DNA from: Arthrobacter sp. StoSoilB22
Lineage (GTDB): Bacteria; Actinomycetota; Actinomycetes; Actinomycetales; Micrococcaceae
DNA: 64,000 nt
Assembly: GCF_019977315.1 (NCBI RefSeq)
Contig: NZ_AP024652.1
Span: 1,426,001 to 1,490,000, forward strand
Direction: 5' to 3'
The notes beneath the pieces were generated by a model. That model searched no databases, had not been told where the DNA came from, and saw only the letters and a list, made by a program, of their open reading frames with translations. Both the position numbers and the translations under genes were made by a program. Positions 39,965-49,624 of this stretch are shown piece after piece; position 1 is the first letter of the stretch; the number at the start of each line of letters is the position of its first letter.

Positions 39965-40345
39965 ATGCGCAAGACATTCGGCACGGGCTCGGTCTGGGAA
40001 CAGACCCTTGGCTACTCCCGTGCAGTCCAGGTGGACAACACTCTTTTCATCTCCGCCACGGCAGCTTCCGGGCCGGAGGGAATTGTGGGAAATGACTTCT
40101 ACTCCCAGACCAAGTACATCCTTGAGAAGCTCGGTGCTGTCCTGGAAGACGCCGGCTTCTCCTACGAGGACGTTGTGCAGTCCAAGTTGTACCTGACGGA
40201 CATCAGCAAGTGGGAGGATGCCGGCCGCGCACACGGTGAGGTCTTTGGTGAGATCCGCCCGACGCTCGCCTTGGTGCACGTGCTGCCGTTCCTCGATCCC
40301 GAAATGCTGGTGGAAATCGAGCTCGTGGCACAAAAGTCCGCCTAG
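39965..40345 (+). CDS. RidA/YjgF family protein (enamine/imine deaminase-like)
   Basis: 126 aa, the usual family size, with AGGAAAGG before the ATG. RidA proteins hydrolyse reactive enamine/imine intermediates from PLP enzymes. Family features include VDNTLFISATAA, QTKYILEKLGAVLEDAGFS and the C-terminal RPTLALVHV, with the Arg (in EIRPTLALV) expected to contact the substrate carboxylate; the end EIELVAQ is typical. It ends just before a family B hairpin shared with the convergent response regulator gene. Confidence 0.88.
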   Translation: MRKTFGTGSVWEQTLGYSRAVQVDNTLFISATAASGPEGIVGNDFYSQTKYILEKLGAVLEDAGFSYEDVVQSKLYLTDISKWEDAGRAHGEVFGEIRPTLALVHVLPFLDPEMLVEIELVAQKSA

Positions 40346-40348
40346 CGC

Positions 40349-40415
40349 ACCCAACTGAGTCGCATTTGTGCGCGTTTGATCCCTCAAAACGCGCACAAAT
40401 GCGACCTACTTGGGT
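40349..40415. terminator. Family B hairpin between convergent stops
   Basis: Arms 40349-40377 and 40387-40415 (29 bp, three mismatches; outer ACCCAA/TTGGGT, core GTCGCA/TGCGAC) enclose a 9-nt loop. The element fits exactly between the RidA stop (40345) and the response regulator stop (40415-40417). Related hairpins occur at 51154 and 58157. Likely a bidirectional terminator. Confidence 0.7.
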
Positions 40416-41074
40416 TAGCCGGGGACGCCGTAGCGGTGTTCCGGGCGGCCTGTGCTTCCGTAGCGCAGTTGGATCTCGACGGCGCCATCGTCCGCCAGCG
40501 AGGACAGGTACCTTTGCGCCGTGGCCCGGGAAACGCCAACCCGTTCTGCCACCTCGGCAGCTGAATACTGCTCGCCGGGAAGCAACGATTCCAGGACGGC
40601 CGCCTCGGTTGCCGAACGGGGTTTCGCGGCCGGTGCGACGTCGCCGGGGATCAAAGACCGTTTGGCGCGTTCAATGGTGATCTGGTCCACGGCGGCCTGT
40701 TGGCCCAGAATCCGCCGGTACCTGGCATAGGACCTGAGCTGTTGGGACAGGGACTCCGCGGTGAAGGGCTTGAGCATGTATCCCAGCGCGCCGCGGCGCA
40801 GGGCAACCTTGATGGACTGCGCATCAGAGGCAGCAGTCAGCATGATGGCATCGACGTCCAACTGCCCCAACAGGTCCAAACCAGAGCCGTCCGGCAGATA
40901 CACGTCCAGCAGCACCAGGTCCGGGCGGAGGCTGTGGATCGCTTGCAGGGCCTGTGAAACAGATCCCGCCGGCGCCAAGGCCATGAATCCTGCCACAGAA
41001 TCCACATAGGCGGCATGGAGCCTTGCCACGTGGAAATCATCGTCCACGATCAACACCCGTAAATCCTCAGCCAT
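40415..41074 (-). CDS. CitB/DcuR-type response regulator
   Basis: 219 aa. Receiver domain with phosphoacceptor Asp57 (LVLLDVYLPDG), acidic pocket VDDDF at 10-14 and Lys of MLKPF. The C-terminal winged/HTH domain includes YSAAEVAERVGVSRATAQRYLS. This layout matches regulators of citrate and C4-dicarboxylate uptake (CitB, DctR, DcuR). It overlaps the upstream sensor kinase gene by 8 bp, and the pair is divergent from a CitMHS transporter, so it probably activates that transporter gene. Confidence 0.9.
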   Translation of the reverse strand: MAEDLRVLIVDDDFHVARLHAAYVDSVAGFMALAPAGSVSQALQAIHSLRPDLVLLDVYLPDGSGLDLLGQLDVDAIMLTAASDAQSIKVALRRGALGYMLKPFTAESLSQQLRSYARYRRILGQQAAVDQITIERAKRSLIPGDVAPAAKPRSATEAAVLESLLPGEQYSAAEVAERVGVSRATAQRYLSSLADDGAVEIQLRYGSTGRPEHRYGVPG

Positions 41075-42791
41075 TGCTGTCCTTCCTCAACGTTGAGTCG
41101 GCCGCTGTGCCCGCATGCTCCGCTGAATCCATGACGCCGGGGATGGTCGCCATGAACACCGCCCCCGGACCGCCGTGGCCGCCGGGCTCCAAGACGCGGA
41201 CATCGCCGCCACGCCGCCGCGCCAGCTGCCGCACCAGCGCCAGCCCCAAACCTTGTCCAGCCCCCGAGCGTACCGGTTGTTCCGACGTCGTAAATCCTTC
41301 GGCGAAAACCTCTTCCGGTTCCAGGCTCCCCAAACCGTCACCGGAATCGCCCACCAGGAGGTGCAGGGTCCCACCGTTTTCGGCGACATCGTCCAGGAGT
41401 TCGACTTCCACCCAACGTTCCGCTGAAGAGCCGGCGACGGCGGCACTCACCGCGTTGTCGATCAGGTTGCCGAGCACGGTGGTGACGTCTTGCGGATCGG
41501 CCACGTGCCCACGGACCAGTGTTTCGGGACCGATGCGGAGGGCCACTCCGCGTTCCGAAGCCTCCACGCCTTTCGCACCAACGAAGGCCTGAAGATACGC
41601 GTCCTGGAGCAGTTCAGCCTGCTCTACGGGGAACTTCAGCGGACCAGTGGCTGAGATCCGGGCCAGGTACTCCTTGGCGGCTTCGTGCTGGCCGATGCTC
41701 ATGAAACCGGCAATGGTGTGAAGTTGGTTGGCGAACTCGTGGCGTTGGGCGCGCAGGGCCGTGGACATGGTCCCCACGGCGTCGAGCTGGCGGGTCAGTT
41801 GCTGCAATTCCGTACGATCCCGCAGCATGACCACCCACCCCAGGTCCTCCTGCCGATGCCAGGCTTTGCGGGCGCTGGCCACAAGAACGCGTGCGCCGGC
41901 CACGATTTCGACGGCTTCGGCGTCCCGGGCTGCCGGTTGGGTGAGCTTTTTGAGCTGTTGAGGAACCGTGGCGGAAGCCCAATCCTGGCCAGTGGCATCG
42001 GGCATGTCCAGGAGCCGTGCGGCGGCGGCATTGAATACGGAGATGCGTCCGTCCGCGGATATCCCGATCACGCCATCATCAACGCCCTGGAGCACTGCCA
42101 CTTGGTCGTGGACCAAGCTGCTGATTTCCTCCGGTTCCAAACCGAGCGTGAGCCGTTGTAGCCTGCGCCGGAGCAGGAAGGACGCCAGGACGCCGGCAAT
42201 CAGGGCGCCGCCAGCGGTGAGTGCGATGGGCACGATGTCCCGGGCAAGGCTGTTGCTGAGCGACTCAACCGAGTAGCCCACGCTGACTTCGCCCACAATC
42301 GTCTCAGAACTTCCAGGCGCGTACACCGGCACCTTTGCACCGGCCGAGGGCCCCAACGTTCCTGTGTTGCGGGTAGTGATTTCTTGCCCGCCCAGTGCCA
42401 CTGAAGGGTCTGTGCTGACGCGTTCGCCCAGCCGTGCCGTCTCAGGGTGTGCCAGGCGCAGGCCGGTTTCGTCCGTGATCACCACGAACAAGGCCCCGGT
42501 CCGCAACCGCACAGCCTCGGCCGCAGCCTGCAGGGGACCGGACGCGAGGACATCCGGGGGAGGGGTTCCCTCCTCCTTGCTGATGGTTTGCACGCCGGAC
42601 CTGATGTCGGGATCTGCGGCGACCGTCCTGGCGAGGGTTAGTGCCTGGTTTTCAGCTTCGGCGCCGATGCGTTCGTACACCAGCCACGCATGGACAGTCC
42701 CGCTGAGCAGGACCACCAACAGCACAACCCCCAGCTGAAGGAGAAGGGTTTGGGTGGAGAAACGCATGCTGACCCGGCTATTGCGCGGCAC
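41067..42791 (-). CDS. CitA/DcuS-type sensor histidine kinase
   Basis: 574 aa from a GTG at 42791 with GGAGCAAAG immediately before it; the longer frame to 42851 lacks a ribosome site. One transmembrane helix (about 15-40), an extracellular PAS-like (sCache) citrate/dicarboxylate sensor, a second helix (about 180-200), a cytoplasmic PAS, then the kinase core with His351 in QRHEFANQ and ATPase motifs DNAVSAAV, GDSGDGLG and GAGQGLGLALV. Relatives bind citrate, malate or fumarate in the outer domain. It is paired with the adjacent regulator and faces the transporter gene across 174 bp. Confidence 0.92.
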   Translation of the reverse strand: MPRNSRVSMRFSTQTLLLQLGVVLLVVLLSGTVHAWLVYERIGAEAENQALTLARTVAADPDIRSGVQTISKEEGTPPPDVLASGPLQAAAEAVRLRTGALFVVITDETGLRLAHPETARLGERVSTDPSVALGGQEITTRNTGTLGPSAGAKVPVYAPGSSETIVGEVSVGYSVESLSNSLARDIVPIALTAGGALIAGVLASFLLRRRLQRLTLGLEPEEISSLVHDQVAVLQGVDDGVIGISADGRISVFNAAAARLLDMPDATGQDWASATVPQQLKKLTQPAARDAEAVEIVAGARVLVASARKAWHRQEDLGWVVMLRDRTELQQLTRQLDAVGTMSTALRAQRHEFANQLHTIAGFMSIGQHEAAKEYLARISATGPLKFPVEQAELLQDAYLQAFVGAKGVEASERGVALRIGPETLVRGHVADPQDVTTVLGNLIDNAVSAAVAGSSAERWVEVELLDDVAENGGTLHLLVGDSGDGLGSLEPEEVFAEGFTTSEQPVRSGAGQGLGLALVRQLARRRGGDVRVLEPGGHGGPGAVFMATIPGVMDSAEHAGTAADSTLRKDSNG

Positions 42792-42965
42792 CTTTGCTCC
42801 TTTCCTCCTGAACCATTGAATCACTGAGCATAATGCGCAAAACGTTCGCAACGAGCAGTACTCCCAACAATTCCCCGAAACCCCTGCCCGTGACGGAGGC
42901 CACCATATTGTCTGTAGTGCGCATCACACCGACGTGGCGCCATTCACAGTAGTAAGGAGCCGGCC

Positions 42966-44471
42966 GTGCTGGTTTTGCTTGGATTCGCAATGATTGCGGT
43001 ATTCATGGTCCTGATCATGACCAAAAAATTGACGCCAGTACTGGCGCTGATCATCGTCCCCACCGTCTTCGGCCTCTTCGCCGGGGCGGGCCTCGGCATC
43101 GGCGACATGGTGATGGACTCCATGAAGTCCATGACGTCCACGGCCGCGCTCCTCATGTTCGCCATCATCTACTTCGGCCTGATGATCGACGTCGGACTGT
43201 TCGACCCCCTGGTGAAGTTCATCCTGCGCAAGCTGGGCAACGACCCCGCCAAAGTGGTCCTCGGCACCGCCATCCTGGCGGCCGCAGTCTCCCTGGACGG
43301 CGACGGCTCCACCACCTTCATCCTCACCACGGCCGCCATGCTCCCGGTGTACCTGCGGCTTAAAATGAGCCCAGTGGTCCTGACTTGCGTGGCCGGCCTT
43401 GCGAACGGCACCATGAACATCCTTCCGTGGGGTGGTCCCACAGCCCGCGCAGCAACCGCGCTCAAGCTCGATGTCAACGACGTCTTCGTGCCCATGGTCC
43501 CCTCGCTCATCGTTGGGCTCCTGGTGGTTCTGGTGTTCGCATGGTTGCTCGGCCTGCAGGAACGCAACCGTCTCCGCACCACCGCTCCGGAGATCTGGGG
43601 CGACGTCGCCGATCCTTCGGAAGCGTTCGACGGCGGCGCGGGCCGCGGCGGCGGTTTGGTTGCCGCGGGTTCGGGTTCAGGCTCCGGTGCTGGCCGCTTC
43701 GGCTTCGGCCGCAACTCCGTCTCCACAACTGCCGGCAAGCCGGGAACCGGCGGAGGTTCCGGCGTCGCGGTTCTTGAAGACCCGGCCACGCTGGTGGACG
43801 ATCACGACACCGCCATGGCAGACACTGCCCTGGACCCCAACCGCACTACGCTGCGTCCCAAGCTGTTCTGGTTCAACCTTGGCCTGACCGTCGCCGTCAT
43901 GGTGGTCCTAGTGGCCAACATCGTCCCGCTGCCGTTCGTGTTCATGGTGGGCTCCGCGATCGCCCTGCTGGTCAACTTCCCCAAGGTCAAGGACCAGGGC
44001 GCCCAGTTGATCGCCCACGCACCGTCCATCGTCGCGGTCGTCAGCATGGTCATGGCCGCCGCAGTCCTCACCGGTGTCCTCAACGGCACCGGCATGGTCA
44101 AGGCAATGTCAGAGTGGCTCGTCCAGATCATTCCCGCCGAAATGGGCCCGTTCATGGCAGTCATCACCGGCCTTTTGAGCATCCCGATGACGTTCTTCAT
44201 GAGCAACGACGCCTTCTACTTCGGGGTCCTGCCGGTCCTTTCCGAAACCGCCGCACACTACGGCGTGGATGCAGTGGACATGGCCCGCGCCTCCATCACC
44301 GGGCAGCCCTTCCACCTGCAGAGCCCCCTGGTGCCGGCCATCCTCCTGCTGGTTTCACTCGCCAAGGTCGATCTGGGTGACCACCACAAGAAGGTCCTCT
44401 GGCGCACGGCCGTGATCTCGGTGGTCATGCTGGCAGTCGGAGTACTGACTGGAGCCATCGGCATCGGCTAA
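42966..44471 (+). CDS. CitMHS family citrate-metal:H+ symporter
   Basis: 501 aa, GTG start with AAGGAG 8 nt upstream. About 12 hydrophobic segments; the family hallmark regions SLDGDGSTTFILTTAAMLP and NILPWGGPTARA are present. A cytoplasmic Gly/Ser-rich loop (about 220-265) splits the halves. CitMHS carriers take up citrate complexed to Mg2+ or Ca2+; metal preference cannot be told from sequence. It diverges from the CitA/CitB-like pair, which most likely induces it in response to citrate. Confidence 0.92.
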   Translation: MLVLLGFAMIAVFMVLIMTKKLTPVLALIIVPTVFGLFAGAGLGIGDMVMDSMKSMTSTAALLMFAIIYFGLMIDVGLFDPLVKFILRKLGNDPAKVVLGTAILAAAVSLDGDGSTTFILTTAAMLPVYLRLKMSPVVLTCVAGLANGTMNILPWGGPTARAATALKLDVNDVFVPMVPSLIVGLLVVLVFAWLLGLQERNRLRTTAPEIWGDVADPSEAFDGGAGRGGGLVAAGSGSGSGAGRFGFGRNSVSTTAGKPGTGGGSGVAVLEDPATLVDDHDTAMADTALDPNRTTLRPKLFWFNLGLTVAVMVVLVANIVPLPFVFMVGSAIALLVNFPKVKDQGAQLIAHAPSIVAVVSMVMAAAVLTGVLNGTGMVKAMSEWLVQIIPAEMGPFMAVITGLLSIPMTFFMSNDAFYFGVLPVLSETAAHYGVDAVDMARASITGQPFHLQSPLVPAILLLVSLAKVDLGDHHKKVLWRTAVISVVMLAVGVLTGAIGIG

Positions 44472-44516
44472 CGAGCCACCGCTTCAGGTGTCGAGTTCGC
44501 GGGTTCGCCTTCAATT

Positions 44517-44534
44517 CGCCGTTCAGCAACGGCG
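44517..44534. terminator. Short hairpin after the citrate transporter
   Basis: CGCCGTT and AACGGCG (7 bp, perfect) around CAGC, 46 bp past the transporter stop. There is no U-tract, so activity as a terminator is uncertain. The remaining DNA to 44661 holds only one arm of a 46-bp repeat (44566-44611). Confidence 0.3.
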
Positions 44535-44565
44535 TATTGTGCGGCGGACCCGCGATTTGGCGTGA

Positions 44566-44611
44566 ACACCGCCTCGGCGCTGCGCTCACCGGGTCCTGGC
44601 TCGCCGTGCTG
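44566..44611. repeat. Copy of a 46-bp segment of the lipoprotein gene
   Basis: Matches 45055-45100 at 42 of 46 positions, in the same orientation, about 490 bp away. On the minus strand both encode QHGEPGPGERSAE, but flanking sequence here has no other lipoprotein similarity. It looks like a remnant of a second lipoprotein copy or a small local duplication. Confidence 0.6.
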
Positions 44612-44661
44612 CCGAGCTGACGCCCCCGACCACGTGGTCGAGGTGAGAATGAGGTAGCCAC

Positions 44662-45199
44662 CTAGGTGGTCTTCTTTCGAGCAGCCGGGTCCAAAGTGCA
44701 TTCACCCATCACCATAATGAAGCTAACGCTCTTCGTTGGTGTGAAGATCAGCACGACGCCTCTAGGAGCCGAGGCAATGATTTCAATACCGGGTAGTATC
44801 CGGGCCCCTGTTGTCAAAGATATTCTCAATCTTGTAGCCCTTGGACTCCCAGTGGGCTTGCATCCTGTCCACGGCTGCCTGCGGATCGTCAATGGGCCCG
44901 CCCTTTATCTGGCGCTGATACTGCCGGCCGTCGGCACGTGCGTGCACCCCGCAAGGTTCTGACACATAATCCGCAGTGTCGTTACGGTCCCACCCGGGCC
45001 ATGTTGTGCCCGACTGCTTGACTGTGTCATCCATGGCATCCATGAACTCTGTGGACACCTCTTCGGCGCTTCGCTCGCCGGGTCCTGGCTCGCCGTGCTG
45101 ACCATCATTCGCTGAGTTCATGCCGCATCCCGTCATCACCAAGCACCCCGTCAATATCCATGACAACCACGTTTTGCGATTGGGTTTTGTCGTCGTCAT
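44662..45199 (-). pseudogene. Frameshifted lipoprotein gene
   Basis: The ATG at 45199 overlaps the stop of the DUF1023 gene (ATGA). The product begins with Lys/Arg residues, a short hydrophobic stretch and lipobox-like LTGC (Cys19) or MTGC (Cys25). The frame stops at 44783 after NRGPDTTRY, yet the next frame continues coherently with EIIASAPRGVVLIF...GECTLDP to a stop at 44662. Removing one base near 44785 joins the two into one protein of about 178 aa. I see no known family. The gene is probably inactive unless the extra base is a sequencing error. Confidence 0.75.
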
Positions 45200-47169
45200 C
45201 TGCTCTGCTCCTCGGCGAGTTCTTCCGGGGTGAGATCGCGTTCGATCAGGGGCCCGGTGGGGAAGCTCATGCCGCCGTAGCCGGGCTTCTCTTCGTGGCG
45301 GAGCGGGATCAGTTCCTTGATCAGATGGCCGCGCCCGGTTGAGGTGAGGGCAATGTTGTGACCGGACTCGGTCCTCGGATCCAGGTAGCCGTGACCGGTC
45401 GTGGCGGCGAAGACGGTGTCGCCGCTACCGTCGGCCGCCCAGCCTTTGGCGTCGTGGCCTGCCGTTCTCTTGTAAACCGTGCCCGTGTCGGGGTCGTAGC
45501 CGCCCTCTGAGGAGAAGTTCTTTCCCCCAAACCAGTCATCGGCTGGATCCCACCGACCTTCCCGGCCTCTCAGCCCACTGCCGACGATCCCCAACGGGGC
45601 CACCCGGTCCTCGCTGGCCGCGGTCACATACACCTCGGGTTTCCCGGCCGGGTCTTTGGCCACGTGCAGGTCAGCGGCCGAGCCGATCTCCCGCCACTCA
45701 ATACCTGCAGACCCGAAGAACGTCGCCGTCGCCACCGCATGCTTGAGTGCTTTCAGCGCGTACGAGGCCGTGGTGGTCCCGTAGGAGTGGGCCACCACGT
45801 TCAAGCTCGGCGGGCTGACATCGACAGATTCACTCGCCCGGGTTTCGGTGAAGCCATCCAACGCAGCGGCCAGTTTGGCACCGCCGGCCTTGGCCAGTTC
45901 GGTCGACAACACCTCGGCACTGGGCGGTTCTTCCGGGCTGTCATAGCCAACCCACGACACAACAGCCACGCCCGGGTGGTCGTCCTGTATTTCGAGGGCA
46001 CGCTCCTGCCCCCCATATAGGTCCTGTGCTGATTTCGTCCAGGATTCCAGCCCGTCCGCCACTGTGGTTTTCATGCCGGGGACGTTCCACGTCACGTTGG
46101 TGGCCGTGTCCAGATCCCCGATCGCAACCGCCACGAGTGGCTTGCCGTTCTCGTCCGGGGTGAAAGAGACCATGCTTCGCGGCGCCGCGGGATCTTCATC
46201 GTTTCCCTTGCGGGGCTCGAGCGCCTCGTAGATCACCTGCAGCGCGGCCCTGTCTACCGCGCTGGTCCGGGGGTCCTTGAACACGGCATCAAGATTCACC
46301 CGGTTCGCTTTCGCCCGGGCCTTGAACGGCACCCCGTTGAGGTTCCCGATCACCCCCGGCGCGGCGACCAGCAACGCGGCCTGCTGCTCTGAGGACAACC
46401 CCGCCCACCAGTCCTTTACCTGGCCCACCGTCGGGGGACAAGAAAACCCCGACCGCAGGAAATCGGACTCGGCCATCCCGTAATCAAGCAACTGGCCCGG
46501 CGTGAGAGTGCCCAACAACTCCAGCATTTCCAACGCCCCCGTAGCACCGGCGACTTCAGCACTTTCCAAGTCCTTCAACCGCGAACGGGTCCGCTCCACC
46601 GCGAAATCCGTCACCGTTCCGCCGTCGTAATACACCGGCACCGACACATCAACCGGACGCACAGCGCAAATCAGCCTGGCGCAATCTTGCTCAGCCTGCT
46701 CATGCTCAGCCGCCAGTGAAGACACCCTCTGCCTCAACTCTGCGAGCTCCAGCGCCACCGGCTTCCCATGGCTGCTTCCTAAGGACGGCGTTTCCGGAAC
46801 ACCATCAAAAGGCACCACTTCGCCGAGGCGCAGCCGCGTTCGCCTACGGAAATCCTCGATCTCCTCCAACAGCACACCCCGACGCCGATTCAACTCCCGC
46901 ACCGAATCCGCATACCCCATCAACGCCCGAAACACGGTAGCCAACCCCGCCCGGAGCCCCTCACTCACCCGGGTCGGGGTCCCGAACGCAGCCACCAGCT
47001 CCGCCGCCTCCGGAGCCCGATAGGCATCCACCAAGCCCGACCACTCCGACGCCGCAGCCTGAACCACATTCACAATGCCCTGCGCCTGCTCCAACAACGG
47101 AACCGCTGCTTCCTCCAACGCCCCAGGATCCGGCTACCCGTCCAACACCGACACATCAATCTCATACAT
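45196..47169 (-). pseudogene. DUF1023 alpha/beta hydrolase with in-frame stop at codon 12
   Basis: From the ATG at 47169 (GGGGG upstream) the frame reads MYEIDVSVLDG, then TAG at 47136-47134, then continues without interruption for 646 codons. A TTG at 47118 could restart a 640-aa product, but it lacks a proper ribosome site. The N-terminal half is helical/coiled-coil (about 1-150), as in type VII-type substrates; the C-terminal DUF1023 alpha/beta hydrolase domain has VVAHSYGTTT with the nucleophile Ser. Upstream is a WXG100-sized gene 11 bp away, downstream an overlapping lipoprotein, both also broken. Confidence 0.75.
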
Positions 47170-47180
47170 GGCCCGGCCCC

Positions 47181-47547
47181 CTAACGCACCGGCACCGGAC
47201 GGAACCGTTCCACCCGCAAACCCGCGCCGGGCCAGCCGTCCAAACTTTTGGTCTGCGCCAAGGACGTGGTGGCCATCTGCTCATCACCGGCAACATAGGC
47301 GGCAATAGCAGCCTGTGCACCACCAAAAATATTGGCCGTTCGTTGCGCCAAGGCCTGCAGGCCAGGCATCAGCACGGTGTCGCCGTAAAGCTGGAGGGCC
47401 ACATAAACCGGGCCCTCACGGAGAGCCCCGCTGACCTCATCACAGACCTGCCGAAGCCTGGCCTGCGCTGGCCCCAGCCCGCCAGTGGCGTTGCTTTGCC
47501 GCGGTTACCACGGCCAGCGCCCTGGCGGTATCAATGTCGTACACCAC
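47181..47547 (-). pseudogene. Frameshifted WXG100-sized small helical protein
   Basis: GGAGG at 47556-47560 precedes GTG 47547. The frame reads VVYDIDTARALAVVTAA and is then lost. Removing one A from the run complementary to 47495-47497 restores a 121-aa protein: ...SNATGGLGPAQ, RLRQVCDEVSGALREG, LQALAQRTANIFGG, GDEQMATTSLAQ. It is helical and of the size of WXG100/ESX partner proteins, although the WXG motif itself is absent. Its position directly before a DUF1023 gene is the usual layout for such partner pairs. The identification as an ESX-like partner is an inference from size and context. Confidence 0.65.
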
Positions 47548-47753
47548 AACAGCTGCCTCCAAAACGTTGCCCCGCACCCCAAAAAATCGATCGAAATGAC
47601 AAATTCGGGCATGAACATATATCTAGGAGTGCACCTGAGGGCTCAAACGTGATGAAGAATCAAAAAGTTGGGGCACCACCCCTTCGTCTGACCGGCACAC
47701 CCAACCCAAGTAGACTGGTTCGGAAAACCATTTGAACTTTGCAGGGGAGATCC

Positions 47754-48050
47754 ATGGCTGCGATCAACCGTGACGACGTCGCGCATCTTGCGCGTCTGGC
47801 TCACATTGAAATGAGTGCCGAAGAACTGGACAGGATGGCTGTTGAGCTTGCTGTCATCGTGGATTCGGTCAAGAGCGTGAGCGAAGCTGCGGGGGAGGAC
47901 GTCCCGGCGACGTCGCACCCGATTCCGTTGACCAATGTGTTCCGGGAGGACGTTGTGGGTCACACGTTTACGGCTGAGCAGGCGCTTTCCGGCGCACCGG
48001 ATGCTTACGAGAACCGTTTCAAGGTCCCGGCAATCCTGGATGAGGACTAA
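47754..48050 (+). CDS. gatC: Asp-tRNA(Asn)/Glu-tRNA(Gln) amidotransferase subunit C
   Basis: 98 aa from ATG 47754 with AGGGGAGA upstream. GatC stabilises the GatA-GatB interface in the complex that converts Glu-tRNA(Gln) to Gln-tRNA(Gln). Characteristic residues are [18 protein letters not shown] near the N-terminus and [20 protein letters not shown] at 47711-47716 may be its -10 box. The 206 bp between it and the divergent minus-strand gene also include an AT-rich stretch at 47580-47620. Its stop is 5 bp before gatA, forming gatCAB. Confidence 0.96.
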   Translation: MAAINRDDVAHLARLAHIEMSAEELDRMAVELAVIVDSVKSVSEAAGEDVPATSHPIPLTNVFREDVVGHTFTAEQALSGAPDAYENRFKVPAILDED

Positions 48051-48055
48051 TCATT

Positions 48056-49624
48056 ATGACTGAGCTGAAGAACGAACTCATCCGCCATTCCGCTGCCGAT
48101 CTCGCTGCCAAGTTGACTGCCCGCGAGGTTACCGCCGTCGAGGTCACGCAGGCGCACCTTGACCGTATTGCCGACGTCGACGGTCAGGTTAACGCGTTCC
48201 TGCACGTTAATGGCCAAGAGGCTTTGGCCGTCGCGGCCGAGGTCGATGCTGCCCGCGCCGCCGGCGGTTCCGCTGCTGATGAGCTGCATGCCCTCGCCGG
48301 TGTGCCGATCGCGGTGAAGGACCTCATTGTCACCATCGGGCAACCGACGACGGCTGGTTCGAAGATCCTTGAGGGCTGGCACAGCCCGTACGACGCCACC
48401 GTGGTGAAGAAGCTGCGCGCGGCCAAGATGCCGATCCTGGGTAAAACCAACCTGGATGAGTTCGCCATGGGTTCCTCCACGGAGCACTCGGCCTACGGCC
48501 CCACCCGCAACCCGTGGGATTTGGACCGTATTCCTGGTGGTTCGGGTGGTGGCTCCGCTGCCGCCGTCGCCGCTTTCGAAGCGCCGCTGGCCCTCGGCAC
48601 GGACACCGGTGGCTCCATCCGCCAGCCCGGCGCCGTCACTGGAACCGTGGGCGTGAAGCCCACCTACGGTGCTGTGTCCCGTTACGGTGCCATTGCCATG
48701 GCGTCGTCACTGGACCAGATCGGCCCTGTCTCCCGTACGGTGTTGGACTCCGCACTGCTGCAGGAAGTCATCGGCGGCCACGATCCGTTCGACTCCACGT
48801 CGCTGACGGATCCTTTCAACGATCTTGTTGCAGCCGCCCGCGTCGGCAACGTGGCGGGCATGAAGATTGGCATCGTCAAGGAACTTCACGGCGAGGGCTA
48901 CCAGGCTGGCGTCGAGAACCGTTTCAACGAGTCCCTTGAGCTGCTGAAGGATGCCGGCGCCGAAATCGTTGAAGTTTCCTGCCCCAACCTGAAGTACGCC
49001 TTGGGCGCTTACTACCTGATCATGCCGTCCGAGGTGTCCAGCAACCTGGCAAAGTTCGACGGCGTCCGCTTCGGCTTGCGCGTCCTGCCCAAGGACGGGC
49101 CCATGACCATCGAGCGAGTTATGGGTGCTACCCGTGCCGCGGGCTTCGGTGACGAAGTGAAGCGACGCATCATCCTGGGCACTTACGCGTTGAGCGCCGG
49201 CTACTACGACGCTTACTACGGCTCGGCACAGAAGGTCCGTACGCTGATCCAGCGTGACTTCGACGCCGCCTTCGCGAAGGCTGATGTTCTGATTTCCCCG
49301 ACCGCGCCCACCACGGCGTTCAAGTTGGGGGAGAAGCTGGACGATCCGCTGGCGATGTACCTGAACGACGTCGCCACGATCCCGGCCAACCTCGCCGGCA
49401 TTCCGGGCCTGTCTCTGCCGGGTGGCCTGGCCGACGAAGACGGCCTGCCTGTTGGTATCCAGCTGCTGGCTCCTGCTCGCAAGGATGCCCGCCTGTACCG
49501 CGTGGGTGCGGTCCTCGAATCCATGCTTGAAGAGAAGTGGGGCGGTCCGATGCTTTCGCAGGCGCCTGAGCTGAAAACTGCTGTGCTCGGTGCAGTATCC
49601 AACACCGCCGGAGGTTCCAACTAA
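48056..49624 (+). CDS. gatA: Asp-tRNA(Asn)/Glu-tRNA(Gln) amidotransferase subunit A
   Basis: 522 aa. Amidase that releases ammonia from glutamine for GatB. The Ser-cisSer-Lys triad is intact: Lys88 in AVKDL, Ser163 in [11 protein letters not shown] and nucleophile Ser187 in [10 protein letters not shown], with spacing matching the structurally characterised GatA. The Gly-rich signature is complete. The last base of its stop is the first base of the gatB start, implying tight translational coupling. Confidence 0.97.
   Translation: MTELKNELIRHSAADLAAKLTAREVTAVEVTQAHLDRIADVDGQVNAFLHVNGQEALAVAAEVDAARAAGGSAADELHALAGVPIAVKDLIVTIGQPTTAGSKILEGWHSPYDATVVKKLRAAKMPILGKTNLDEFAMGSSTEHSAYGPTRNPWDLDRIPGGSGGGSAAAVAAFEAPLALGTDTGGSIRQPGAVTGTVGVKPTYGAVSRYGAIAMASSLDQIGPVSRTVLDSALLQEVIGGHDPFDSTSLTDPFNDLVAAARVGNVAGMKIGIVKELHGEGYQAGVENRFNESLELLKDAGAEIVEVSCPNLKYALGAYYLIMPSEVSSNLAKFDGVRFGLRVLPKDGPMTIERVMGATRAAGFGDEVKRRIILGTYALSAGYYDAYYGSAQKVRTLIQRDFDAAFAKADVLISPTAPTTAFKLGEKLDDPLAMYLNDVATIPANLAGIPGLSLPGGLADEDGLPVGIQLLAPARKDARLYRVGAVLESMLEEKWGGPMLSQAPELKTAVLGAVSNTAGGSN

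Noticed and set aside
44468..44701. Small minus-strand ORF containing QHGEPGPGERSAE
   Set aside because: Only 13 residues match the lipoprotein; the rest is unrelated, with no signal peptide, so it is treated as a repeat remnant rather than a gene.
45196..47118. DUF1023 ORF as an intact gene starting at TTG 47118
   Set aside because: The ATG at 47169 has a ribosome site, the right distance from the upstream gene, and a coherent in-frame sequence on both sides of the TAG; a disrupted gene explains this better.
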